This document shows positions 1 to 9,626 of a stretch of 64,000 nucleotides of DNA, in pieces. This DNA comes from Acholoe squamosa (Eukaryota > Annelida > Polychaeta > Phyllodocida > Polynoidae). The position numbers and the translations under genes were made by a program. Where the stretch lies: contig OX439036.1 of assembly GCA_949317995.1 (NCBI GenBank), forward strand, positions 90,991,920 to 91,055,919, written 5' to 3'. The notes beneath the pieces were generated by a model that saw only the letters and a list, made by a program, of their open reading frames with translations, did no database searches and had not been told where the DNA came from. Each line of letters opens with the position of its first letter. Position 1 is the stretch's first letter.

Positions 1-4
1 CCCC

Positions 5-601
5 GTGCCACCCATTTTCACGGGAAACAACGTTCAGTTCATCGAGCACTTGAACCTGCTCCTGACAGATAATTTAGAAGGTCAGAACCTTTTGAAAAAT
101 TCGAAGGCCATCTTCTTGTACGACTCGCTGATGAGACGCGTCACCATCAACGTGCCCTGGCACACTGCCGTGATCGTCACCGAACACCTGGCACACATTC
201 TAGGATTCGGGGTGAAGACTCATTTCGTGACAACGACCACCGGCGTCTACATCATGGACCCCTTCGGAGACGTGTACTCTGTGTATGTATACAGCGACGC
301 CATTCAAGACAGACAAGTGGGCGACATGCACGTGCCTCTGTTACGCTGCGTCGCAGTCGACAGAAGCGGACAGCGGAAAGGGGGAATGCAAGCTATCAGT
401 TTTCCACATTTGGATTATTTTCCCTTGAAGTCCAAAAGGTTGGAGGAGGTCGGCATCTACTTAAGAGACAGAACCGGCCAATCCGTACCATTCATGAGAG
501 GAGAGGTGACAGTGACACTTCATCTTAGGCCTCATGCGCTCAGCCACACCCCTTTTGAAGACGGTGGGGAAAACTCTGTTCCGTGCTGGCGGGTAAAGTG
601 A
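5..601 (+). CDS. Polinton minor capsid (penton-like) protein
   Basis: This is a 198-residue open frame. The N-terminal half reads like the jelly-roll segment of Polinton penton-type proteins, with the PWHTAVIVTEHLAHILGFG stretch around residues 50-70 (family pattern: strand, then a leucine-glycine-phenylalanine turn). The C-terminal half has the family signature in which an LLRCV strand is followed by a YLRDRTGQSVPF motif and a final hydrophobic strand (VTVTLHLRP). In a Polinton virion this protein would occupy the icosahedral vertices beside the major capsid protein encoded immediately downstream, 188 bases away. The true start could lie left of the window because the frame begins at its edge. 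The frame appears intact, although its neighbours are decayed. Identification rests on recalled family patterns. Confidence 0.75.
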   Translation: MPPIFTGNNVQFIEHLNLLLTDNLEGQNLLKNSKAIFLYDSLMRRVTINVPWHTAVIVTEHLAHILGFGVKTHFVTTTTGVYIMDPFGDVYSVYVYSDAIQDRQVGDMHVPLLRCVAVDRSGQRKGGMQAISFPHLDYFPLKSKRLEEVGIYLRDRTGQSVPFMRGEVTVTLHLRPHALSHTPFEDGGENSVPCWRVK

Positions 602-727
602 TCTCTCCGGGGAAAAAAACGACGCCCAAGAAAGCGGGGGGCAAACGTTGGAGGCGAGCTCCTCAAACGGGAAGCGGTTCTTGCAAGAAACGGCGGGGAG
701 ACATTTTCGATTGCTAGGGAGGCGTCC

Positions 728-735
728 TATAAATA
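728..735 (+). promoter_or_regulatory. TATA box upstream of the Polinton capsid gene
   Basis: TATAAATA lies 55 bases upstream of the capsid ATG at 790, in the 188-base gap after the minor capsid frame. It is the only TATA-like site in the gap and is well placed for a late, capsid-type transcript. Its use is inferred. Confidence 0.45.
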
Positions 736-789
736 AAAGGAGTAGAGGACGCTGGCGTCAGTCTACCACCGACGTGAAAAGGGATCACA

Positions 790-2106
790 ATGGCTTACGT
801 ACATGAAAAAAACAGCGAGTGCGCGCTCTCTGAGCTCGACCTGCACGCCGTAGCGCCAACTCAAACTACTATCCTAAAGTCGACCTTTGTCAGACTAGAA
901 ACGAAAAACTCTTTGGGAGATGGGAGCGACATCAATTTCACCATCAGTAAGTCCCAAGAGTACACGGACCTGAACGAAAACTACCCTCATCTGGAATGCG
1001 AGGTGCTGAAACCGAACGGCGACGCCCTGGATGACATGGACGTGGTGGCTCCGTTGAACAACTTGTCTCACTCGCTCTTCAAGGATGTCCAAGTCTCCAT
1101 CGGAGGTTTCAAAGTGTCTGGTAACACCGAGACCTACCCCTACACAGCTTACCTGGAAGGTTTACTCAACTACGACAAAGGCGTCAAGAGGAACATCATG
1201 ATATGGGCGTGGAAAGCAGGGGGGACAGGGTGGACAAGGTTGGCACCAAGATTGGGCTGGTCACTTGGACTCCTTGAACAACGACAACCCAGGGTTCAAG
1301 GCTCGCCAGAAACTCGTCTCCAAAGGGCACTTTTCGCTTATGTCGAGACTCCACTTTGACTTAGCTCATCAACCAAAGTTCATAGCTGGAGAGACGGAAA
1401 TCAACCTCACTCTGAAACAAGCTGCCCCTGGTTTCTATCTGATGAGCGCGGGCACCATCGCATACAAACTCAAGATTCACAAAGCTAAGCTCTACGTGCG
1501 TAGCTGATTCCGTGGTGGAAACGGACGAAAAGGCAGTGCTAGAACAGGGTCCCTTCGACTACCCAGTGAACATAGTGGAGGTGATGACCTACACCATCCC
1601 TGCGGGAAACAGAGATCACACCTACACGCACTCCAACACTATCCAAGTCTATGATGATTTGTTTCCTAGACCACGACGCCTTCAACGGAAATTACACCAA
1701 GAACCCATTTGAACTGAAACATTGCAACGTCAACTTGCTTCAAGTGATAGTGAACAACCAGAAGGTGCCGAACGACGCCTATGTGCCCGACTTTACCAAA
1801 AGGGAAGCGGTGAGGGAGTACCTAGCACTACACACGGAAACGGGGATGTACGAGGGTTCACGCTCCTGGGACATTTCCTACGACGATTTCCTGAATGGTT
1901 ACACGCTGTTCCCCCTGGATTTAACTCCGGAAAGATTGCACGACGGGTGTAGAGTGAACCTTATAAAGGCGGGTCAGCTGAGGGTGGAGCTCAGTTTTGG
2001 CGCGGCGCTGCCAGAGACCACAACGGTACTGCTCTACTTGGTGTATGACAACGTCGTCGAGCTGACCAGAGATCGACATCCCATCACAGACTACCACATG
2101 AACTGA
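790..2106 (+). pseudogene. Polinton major capsid protein remnant
   Basis: The block encodes pieces of the double-jelly-roll major capsid protein, the virion shell subunit of Polintons. The beginning (MAYVHEKNSECALSELDLH) and the segment around PLNNLSHSLFKDVQVSIGG are hallmark sequences of the F54H12.2-like family; later segments carry the expected strand-rich middle and the PITDYHMN-like end. Total span (about 1.3 kb) matches a capsid protein of roughly 430-450 residues, so little sequence is missing overall, but the reading frame is broken more than once. It sits between the penton-like gene and the protease, the usual Polinton neighbourhood. It is called a fossil and is not expected to make a capsid protein. 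Confidence 0.85.
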
Positions 2107-2189
2107 AGACAAAAAGAAAGTGTATGAACACTTGAAATAGACAAAGTGTTGAAGGGTAACATTCACACAAAACACCATTTCCTAGGTGT

Positions 2190-2430
2190 TTTCTCTTGTG
2201 ACACTATCCCCGAGCACCCTATCAAGAACACTTGTTTCATGAGTAACATTTACCAGGTCAACATTGGGTGGTGTTTTACGTGTTGAGGACAGGAGAGGTG
2301 TACTACTTTGATTCGTTCGGCTTACCTCCGCTGTGCGCAGAAACTGTGTTCAACTCCAAGACACTAGTGCTGACACCTGTGGCCCTCATTGCATCCATTT
2401 CCTGATTGAAGCATGTCGAACAAGAAACCC
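2190..2430 (+). pseudogene. Polinton adenain-like cysteine protease remnant
   Basis: Two recognisable protease motifs remain: a GEVYYFDSFGLPP segment (the strand carrying the acidic residue of adenovirus-type proteases) and a later DTCGPHCIHFL segment around the catalytic cysteine. In Polintons this enzyme is thought to process capsid precursors during maturation, and it is commonly encoded next to the capsid genes, as here. The block is broken and shorter than a full protease of about 180-200 residues. Confidence 0.7.
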
Positions 2431-2868
2431 CAAAAAAAGCGTCATGCGGATGAGCAAAAACCCAAAACTGAGTGACCGGTCGGTGAGTCAGAGGCTCGCA
2501 ATCATGACGATGTGAAGAATTCGGAAAAAGAGGAAACTGGGTGCTGCAAGCATCTACAATTCATGCAGACAAAGGTCCTATATCTGGCCGAAATAGTATT
2601 GAATTTATCCAAACTAGTGCAATGTATGATGGAGACAGTCAGTGACTGTGAGACTGGCAAAGTGAGACTGTTAAAATGATTCATGAAAATAAATAAAAAT
2701 AAAAAAAGATTTATTTTGTTGTGTTTTATTTCATTCATAACTTTATTAAAAAGAACAAAAAACTAGTCGAGTTATCATTATCATCACGCACAAAAGAATT
2801 CAGGAGTAACTCATTTGCATAATTAGCCCCGCCCTTTTGTTTACAAACAAGGGTCATGTGGTTACATG

Positions 2869-3060
2869 TTACCATGGTTGCCAGAATGCTGGCCTCTGAT
2901 TGGCTGAGCGGTGGTTGCTAATCCCCTAAGTAGGTCACGTTACCATGGTTACCAGAATGCTGGCCTCAGATTGGCTTAGAGTTGGTCGCTAATCCCCTAA
3001 ATAGGTCACGTTACCATGGCAACAGGTCCAGTGACCAAATGGAGGCCTCTGATTGGCTGC
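2869..3060. repeat. Three tandem ~70-bp units with X-box/Y-box pairs
   Basis: Units start at 2869, 2939 and 3010 with GTTACCATGG, giving periods of 70 and 71 bases. Each contains an RFX-type X-box-like motif; the third, GTTACCATGGCAAC, is a perfect dyad, and the first two are degenerate on the right half. Each is followed 27, 28 and 39 bases later (start to start) by a CCAAT-type motif: CTGATTGG at 2896, CAGATTGG at 2967 and CTGATTGG at 3049. RFX plus NF-Y pairing is known from MHC class II and ciliary promoters. The array lies just beyond the Polinton genes and may be part of its terminal repeat; function is unproven. Confidence 0.7.
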
Positions 3061-4275
3061 ATGCCGATTGAGTAATATCCTGTAGTTAACTTTAGTCCCG
3101 TTCCGATAAATACTATACTACTTATGCCAATACACTTTAGGGCCAGGACTAAAAGATAATTGGTGTGGCCACAAACTTTTCATACCATATAAACCCCTCA
3201 AATGTCCTTCACATTGTTTACAATATTATTTAAGAGCTCTTGAAGGACACTGCTTAATCGGGAAGATCATGGCATTCTGTACTATACATGTTATGAGCGA
3301 TTAATAAAAAAATCCAGAAATTCCCAAAAAAGCACATGTATGTGCGTATACATATGGTCTGGTAAGGCACTGGTAGAGGAGGGTATAACAGTAGGGGAGG
3401 TGGCAGAATAGTGGTATAAAGGTGAATATGATGCAAAAATATTCCAGGGGAAGTGACATTTGCATTTTTGTCATGCCTAGTCAGGTTTGAAAGCTTTCAA
3501 ATTAAGAAATTAAACTATATTTAGCTGTGTTCATTGCTGCAGGTCACGTGATCATCATCCATTGAATATGGACACATTGTATTCCATACCCCCATTGAAT
3601 ACGACATGTCCAGTAATGTTCTATAGTAATGATTGTATCTGCCATTTAAATTCCACTCATATCCCATTGATATCCAACTCTTCCCAACATTAGTAGGCAC
3701 AGCATCCCAATGGCCACATGGTCATATCTTATACAACTAAGTGAAGTTTTCAATATGTCTGACCGTGCATCACCTCGTGAGATGAAGCAAATGAAATATG
3801 AGTTTCTATTGAGCTTTATGGTTGAATTGTAGGACCCCGGGTGTAGGACCATGGCATGAGTCTATGCATTTGATCGACCTTGCGACCGAGTCCAGATTTG
3901 TAGTTAGTAGTAGGATAGTTTAGTCACAGATGGCAGCACTGAACTGCTTTACTCTGTCAAGCACTCATCGATTCATTTGATGTTTTTCATCATCTTCATA
4001 TCCTATATGATTTTTATTTTATTTTGGCATACCTTCAAACGAAGTGGTAAAGTTACACTACCACGTTTAGGTGACATAATGACAAAGATAGTGGTAAGTC
4101 AGAGTAGCACCATGATACTGAAGAGAAACAATCATTAAAACATCTGTACCAGCTTATTGTTTGCTATGTAGCCAGTATTCAATGAAAATACACTCCCAGT
4201 AGTATGATGACCTAGCTCTGGTGTGCACTGTACTCCTATAATGCACGCAAGGTCACTTCTATTAAGAGCATAGAT
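3061..4275. other. Non-coding AT-rich stretch
   Basis: I see no convincing coding frame, RNA gene or bounded repeat here. Short frames of 60-68 codons have low-complexity or stop-flanked compositions and no family resemblance. Confidence 0.5.
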
Positions 4276-4570
4276 GACCATTAGACTTCCACTAGGTCCT
4301 TTATCTAAGGGATAAAAGGACCGAGTGGAAGTCTAATGGTCACCTATGGTGTTTATACCATGGTTTCCACCATTGAATTAAATATTTTTACCTTATAAAG
4401 CCTTGAAAATCAATGTTTTTTTGTGAGTCGAAGTGAAGAGGCAGGTCCTCCGCCATATTGCTTTCTTGTCAAGTCATCGGTATGCGAGCACATATTCTCC
4501 ATTTACACTGTAAATACAGCAAATCTGGAGCCTTTGACAAGAGTTGTGAACGTAAACACACATATATAAG
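4276..4570. repeat. Dispersed repeat R1, first part of copy 1 (with terminal hairpin)
   Basis: The stretch begins with a near-perfect hairpin: arms at about 4276-4304 and 4311-4341 around ACTTCCACTAGGTCCTTTAT. The following 230 bases match, at clearly recognisable similarity, the sequence at 31154-31390, including the shared TTTATACCATGGTTTCCACC and TTCTTGTCAAGTCATCGGTA. It is the left part of a repeat whose second copy is continuous at 31051-31745. In this copy the match stops at about 4570 and resumes near 6650, so about 2 kb has been inserted or rearranged. Confidence 0.7.
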
Positions 4571-4867
4571 TTGCCATGTCCTACACTCTCAATAAAACGA
4601 TCCTCTGCTGGAGCCTTTTACATACTCTGGCATTGCATGAGTATTGTGAGAGGTTCAGCCTGATACTCCCTCCCCCCAAGCCATACTCACCTGAACCTCT
4701 CCACTTACACATGGACTGAGTAATAGTATCGGCCTGACTCTGAAAGGTTACTCAGACATGGTTCCATACTCAGTCTGAATCTAACTGATTACTACAGCTA
4801 AGCATGGGTCTAGCCCCTACAATGATGTCAGAGATTATATCCTATCCTAGCACCAACCACGCCACAT

Positions 4868-4945
4868 GCCTCATTAGCTCAGGTCATAGGGCATTAGACT
4901 TTGCATCTGAAGGTGCCAAGTTCAAGTCCCATTTAGATTTTTTGT
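4868..4945 (+). repeat. tRNA-derived SINE-like head 1
   Basis: An A-box-like segment (TTAGCTCAGGTCATAGGG) is followed about 40 bases later by a B-box (AAGTTCAAGTCCC), the internal RNA polymerase III promoter of tRNAs. The acceptor stem does not close, so it is a tRNA-derived repeat head and not a working tRNA. The TTAGCTCAGG start resembles tRNA-Lys or Met-type D-arms. Confidence 0.55.
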
Positions 4946-5047
4946 GAAGATTGCTTGTTTTGGTAAGTCAATCTTATTGCTACAATGTGAGCATAATTAT
5001 GTGTCCATAATGGATTTATGAGAAAATTGGAGTACTTTAAAAAGAAC

Positions 5048-5130
5048 CGTAGGTGCCTGGCATGGGTCAGAATCAATACCAGGACCCTTTGATTGCGATC
5101 TAGGCGCTCCTACTCATGTGGCCATGGGAC
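5048..5130 (-). repeat. tRNA-like SINE unit 2 (weak)
   Basis: Read on the minus strand, an A-box-like TGGCCACATGAGTAGGAGC is followed by a degenerate B-box (GGTATTGATTCTGACCC). Spacing suits a tRNA body of about 75 bases, but stems are poor, so this is a tentative SINE remnant. Confidence 0.35.
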
Positions 5131-5528
5131 CATTTGAGTCTGTGTGTATAGTGGTAGTACTTATCATAATCATGGATCCATTAGTCATTGTATGTATTAA
5201 TTATATGTACAAAACATATATGCATTAAAAACATAGGGGTTCCAGGCGTATTTTGGAGATACAGAGCTTTGAAATCTATAGGACTACATAGGAATTGGTC
5301 ATTAAAATCAACATATCCATATCCAAAAGAGGTAAGATTGTTTTTTTCTAACCTCCTCAACACTTAGAGTATGAGCATATCTTTGCAGTAAATGCAAAAG
5401 TGACATATAGTGCCAGGCATATTTCTAATGATTTGGGGCTTGGAGAAAAGCGGAAAATCAGCTTTTAACACAGAGAGAGAGACAGCAGATCATATGGGAC
5501 TTCAAGTGAGATCTTTCAGCACAATCAA

Positions 5529-5595
5529 GATGGTGTAGTGGTAACATGGTTACCTTCATATCAGAAGATTCTGGGTTCGATTCCAGCCCAGATGT
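5529..5595 (+). repeat. tRNA-derived SINE-like head 3
   Basis: An A-box-like TGGTGTAGTGGTAACATGG precedes a canonical B-box GGGTTCGATTCC with a four-base T-stem (CTGG/CCAG). A CTTC/GAAG anticodon stem can also be drawn. The acceptor stem fails, so a pol III-type SINE head is favoured over a tRNA gene. Confidence 0.6.
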
Positions 5596-5980
5596 GCTCT
5601 GGAAACCTGCATGTTTTCAACCAGACATTTTTGTTATGCCAAGAGTTTATTTTCTAGCTTCCAAGAAACCTTTTCTTCCAATGTTTTTCCATGATTTAGA
5701 GAGAAAAAACTTCAGAAACGTTTTAGTTTAGTTATCCACCATTTCTGGTGCTGGTATTGTTGGATAGAGTAAGATCTAAATACCACATCATGCTCCGATC
5801 CGTCTATCTGCTAAATATTAGCCTACTGACTGGTAGCTGACTGTGACATCTTCCCATAATTATGCTCTACTCCAGTCTGTGTTTCGTATTAGTCTACAGG
5901 GCCTCATATGACCAGTGACATCTCACTGTAGTAGGTCTATGGTTGAAATAGCATATTGATAGTGCCACTTTCAACACCTG

Positions 5981-6050
5981 CCTTGTAGCACAGAAAGGAG
6001 AACAAAGGACTCACAATCAGGAGGTACCCAGTTCAAACCCCACCAAGGAG
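5981..6050 (+). repeat. tRNA-derived SINE-like head 4
   Basis: A TAGCACAGAAAGGAGAAC A-box-like stretch precedes the B-box CAGTTCAAACCCC. The intervening GACTCACAATCAGGAG resembles an anticodon arm. It lies in the same 1.2-kb cluster as three other tRNA-like units that differ from each other in sequence. Confidence 0.5.
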
Positions 6051-6649
6051 CAATAAGGAAACTGAAACCTGGAATGCACAAACTATTCATGGATTACTTA
6101 GATTGCCATAAGAAATTGAATATGTAACTACCTGAAATCCTTGTGTGCATGAAATATTGGGCTTTTATCATATGGTGCCCTTAATTTCTATGTTTATCAA
6201 ACCACTCATGTGTTGGGCTTAATACACCCTACAGCTAAGTAGGGCCTAGTCTAATAAGTGTTACAAATGCAGGGCTACATAACCGTTACAATTTAGACTG
6301 TCTGTAGCCCTATGTAAGCCTATGTTGGCAGTGCATGACACCCTTGGTAAGAAAGACTCCTGCAATGTTGGAGCCTGTTCAGGTAGGGTCCAGCATTGCC
6401 TGAGATACTCAGGCAATGTCCTATTCTCTTCTATTATGTTACTCCAGTTGACCCTGAGCCTTTCTCTAAAAAGAGTCATGCACTGTGAGAGTATGGCAGT
6501 AGAGAGGGTACAGCTAGGCCATAAACAATCTAGAGTCAGGTATTGCGCAGGCATTGCTGGAGTATGCCCTGAGTATCAAAATATACTCATTTTGGCGACA
6601 TTTGCCTGAGGCTAACATCAGGCTCACTGTGAGTATCAGAATTCTCTCT

Positions 6650-7225
6650 GTGCAGAATCCATGATGGTATATGATATTCTCCTCAATTTAGACATTTTCC
6701 ATCGACGACAGTAGAAACAATTTCTTGTGAATTCACGTGAAATTCACGTGTTTAGACAAGAAAATTTGGTGTAATTCACGTTATTAATCACATGAATTCA
6801 TGTGAATTTGTGAGCAGCAATTCATGTGAAATTCAGCAGTCACATGAAATTCATGCGATTTCATGTGAATTTCACATGACTTTCACATGTAGGCCTACAT
6901 GCATCTGACAATAAAATGTGAAGAACTCGTGAAATTCACAAGATTTCACAAGAATTTCTGCTGAACCAAATTTTCACCAAATTTACTCGTGTCAAAGTGG
7001 TGAAAAGTCGTTCCTTGTTTCCAGGGAGAGCTTCGATTCGATTCGAATCAAAACATAGCATCTTCCTCAGCGAGTGGACCGGACAGCGAGGACACAAAGT
7101 GTTATGTTCACCTGTGTCCTACGGGCATTTTCATAGAGCTGGTATGCATGGAGCACGCACTGTGGGCAGAATGGCCTCAGACTATATGCCAACATAACAA
7201 CTTGTATCAAAATGGGTTCATTCAG
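6650..7225. repeat. Dispersed repeat R1, second part of copy 1
   Basis: Similarity to 31427-31725 resumes at CTCAATTTAGACATTTTCC (about 6684), is interrupted by a palindrome-rich array (6717-6990), and continues from about 7010 with shared landmarks such as GACCGGACAGCG and the TATGCCAA/CAAGTTGTA tail region. An equivalent frame is open in both copies over about 60 codons and shares a TGQRG-like stretch, but I recognise no protein family. Confidence 0.6.
6717..6990. repeat. Palindrome array rich in CACGTG/CATGTG/TTCACGTGAA
   Basis: About 270 bases contain repeated short dyads built from AATTCACGTGAA and CATGTGAATTTCACATG variants, in both orientations. CACGTG is the core E-box for bHLH factors. 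The array interrupts repeat R1 and is absent from the R1 copy at 31 kb, which has an unrelated MITE fragment at the same point. Confidence 0.6.
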
Positions 7226-9570
7226 CGTGTACTATTCAAACTTCATTATGGTCATTATCCACTCTCGGCACTGTAAAATCATTCAACAACGTGATAACCA
7301 TGATATAATGTGCAGCAGAGCAGTGCACCTCGTTTTATAAAGATTCTTCCCCCACATGGTACTCATTGGTCATGTTGAGATGATACCCAAATAAATAATG
7401 CTGGGTATCATGATAATAATACTGGAAGCCTATTCATAAAGTTTGGCAAGTGAGTGAATTTTCAGGCAAGATTCCTGATTTTAAGAATAGTGTGCAATTC
7501 TTTAAAAACATACTTGCCAGAATTCTATTTGGCCAATATACTACAACGTATAGAAAAATAGTTAATTCCACATTTTACAATACCTCGAGGAGGTGTCCAC
7601 ATTAACTAAAGAGAGAATTCCAGAAGAGTATTCTGATGCATGCACGTCTTGCCTCATAGTGAGTGATAAAGGTTGTTAAGAATTATGATTTTTCACTCTC
7701 TTCAACTTTGTGAATAACCTTCGATGGCGATGTACACGTGTCTTACGTCATTAGCTGAACTAGCTACCATCTGGCGGGACAAAGGGGTATCACCCTAGAG
7801 GTCCTAACATTAACAAAAAATAGATTGATAAAACTGGGCCACTGACTGCTAACCGGGTTATCGATTTTTAATGTTCATGAAATGGTGATGTCTTCAGTGC
7901 TCTCTCAATATCACAATAATCTTAATTTCATTTTATATCAGAAAGAGAAATTGAAGGAATTATTCAATACACACACAGACCAGTCTAGTCTTCTTTGTGA
8001 CATTTGCTTTTTGGTGTGGTTGGTGTTTATTTAATTAAGACCTCATTCGCAAAGTGGTTAATATGTTTGCTATAACCGCCAACGGTAATTCCAGCTAAAG
8101 GTTTGAACTTTATTCTAGTAATCATCACGGGATCAAATGCAACTGTGTAGCAACAAGCTACTAGAGGCAGGTAGAAATGCCATTTAGTTTCTATAGATGG
8201 AACAATTAGCCTCCAGATAAGACTCTGGGCTGGAGGGGGGGGGGGGGGTGCTGGAGGAGAGGCTTGGAGAAAGGTTCATGGAGGCTAGAGGAGGGGAGAA
8301 GGAGGTTAGGAGCAGAGAGGTAGGAAAGACACTTTCAAATAAGACCGATAAATCGTAGAGGGATGTAGATTCTTCGTTATCCATTCCGATATCAATCTAG
8401 ATACATGCATATAATATCCGACCTCCCTTTCTACGTCCTTTATTGCTTCTCTCCACTGGGTTATTTTTGGGATGGTTTGAGGATTTCCCTTTTCACCTAT
8501 GGTCGCCGAAAATCTAAGATCGAAAAGTCCACAATTCAAGTAATCATAACAGCAAGGCCTTAGCAGAGAATTGGCCATATATTATAGTTGTGCTTTCTAA
8601 TGTGGTTGGAGAAGTCCAGGTTTTGGTAACAAATATTGATTAGGACTGTTCATCATCTGTTAGAGACCTTTAGATGGGGGCACACTAGTGCTGTCCTAAC
8701 AGGCGAGCTGCCCATTCAAACACTTGGCGATCATAACAATGTCAAAAATAACCCCTAGCGAATGGCGAGGGCGGGGAAAATCGATCATAACTCAGAACGC
8801 GACAAGCCACTATGAGGTGTGGTAACGACCGGACTGGGCCATTAAAGGCTAAGGGACTGGATTTATTCATCCCATTTTTTTCTTGGTATAGGCTAGGTTT
8901 TTGTATCTTTTTTTTTTGTCTGGGCTTCTCTTCATTATATTAATTTCAGCATTAAAGTGGGCACATCTGCTAAAATGACCAATATGAAATTCAATGAAAA
9001 CATGGCTAAAACAGTTTTATACATGAATCTATTGTCCATTGTGTGCACTACATCTACCAACAGCTGGTCTATAGTATTCAACTTGATATCTCCAAATACC
9101 AAAAAAGAGGGTTTATGGCGGGAAAAAGGACATTGCTTGACCAAAGTTAGAGTTTGCATGTTATTTCCACCAGATGGCAGCACTGCTCAGGAGGGAGACC
9201 AGGAAAGGTCTCTGGTCAGTGACCCAGTTGCATTACACTTGTACCAAGTGCCATATTATAGCACTAGTGAGCACCAACATGACTTTGAGCTTGTCACTTT
9301 GCAAACATATATTTCAACCTACATAGCTACAACCTATGCTTGAAGAGTGAGAAGGAAATGGCAGTTCCATTTCCTGTTCTTGTGACTGAGCTAGGGGCAT
9401 GGTGGGAGTTGACTAAAGTCTTGGACCACTATGCCTTGCTGCTTCCTGCACATTGGTATGCTGAGGGTTTATACCTCAGGGCACCAGAGTACAGGGGCAT
9501 TTGGACCTACCTTCCCTCCCTGTGTTAGTCACACTAACTTCAATCCTAACTACACTAGTACTTAGTATCA
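7226..9570. other. Non-coding stretch with one dispersed repeat and a G-run
   Basis: I see no supported gene here. A poly-G run lies near 8236-8250. The segment 8380-8600 is similar, on the opposite strand, to 32330-32500 (listed separately). The frame at 8957-9343 (128 codons) has a protein-like composition at its start but no recognisable family and no splice context, so it is not called. Confidence 0.4.
8380..8600 (-). repeat. Diverged dispersed repeat R2, copy 1
   Basis: The reverse complement aligns with 32330-32500: both have CTAAGGCC(A/T)TG, a TTCTAATAACTTGGATTA-like segment, GGCGRCCAWAGG and a purine-rich run. Similarity is moderate, suggesting an old interspersed element of unknown class. 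Confidence 0.5.
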
Positions 9571-9626
9571 TATAAAATGACCCGGAGAAGGGCAGTAGCC
9601 GGGAGCAGCCCCCGACCGGGGAACCG

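Larger units (their letters stand above)
1..2750 (+). mobile_element. Polinton (Maverick) remnant, capsid-protease end
   Basis: Three adjacent same-strand coding blocks match the structural module of Polintons: a single-jelly-roll minor capsid (penton-like) protein, the double-jelly-roll major capsid protein (widely labelled F54H12.2-like in animal genomes), and an adenain-type cysteine protease. The element enters from the left edge of the window, so polymerase B, integrase and ATPase would lie outside. After the protease come a short lysine-rich frame and an A-rich tail with AATAAA-like signals near 2690-2705. The right end is not fixed; the tandem block at 2869-3060 may belong to its terminal region. 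The minor capsid frame looks whole and the rest is broken in several places, so this is a fossil, probably of moderate age. The module identification is from family knowledge and the boundary is inference. Confidence 0.85.

Noticed and set aside
5529-5595. A functional tRNA gene
   Set aside because: A- and B-boxes are good but there is no acceptor stem, and three other tRNA-like units lie nearby.
8957-9343. A 128-residue host protein
   Set aside because: No domain, no splice signals and no coding-like composition beyond the first third.
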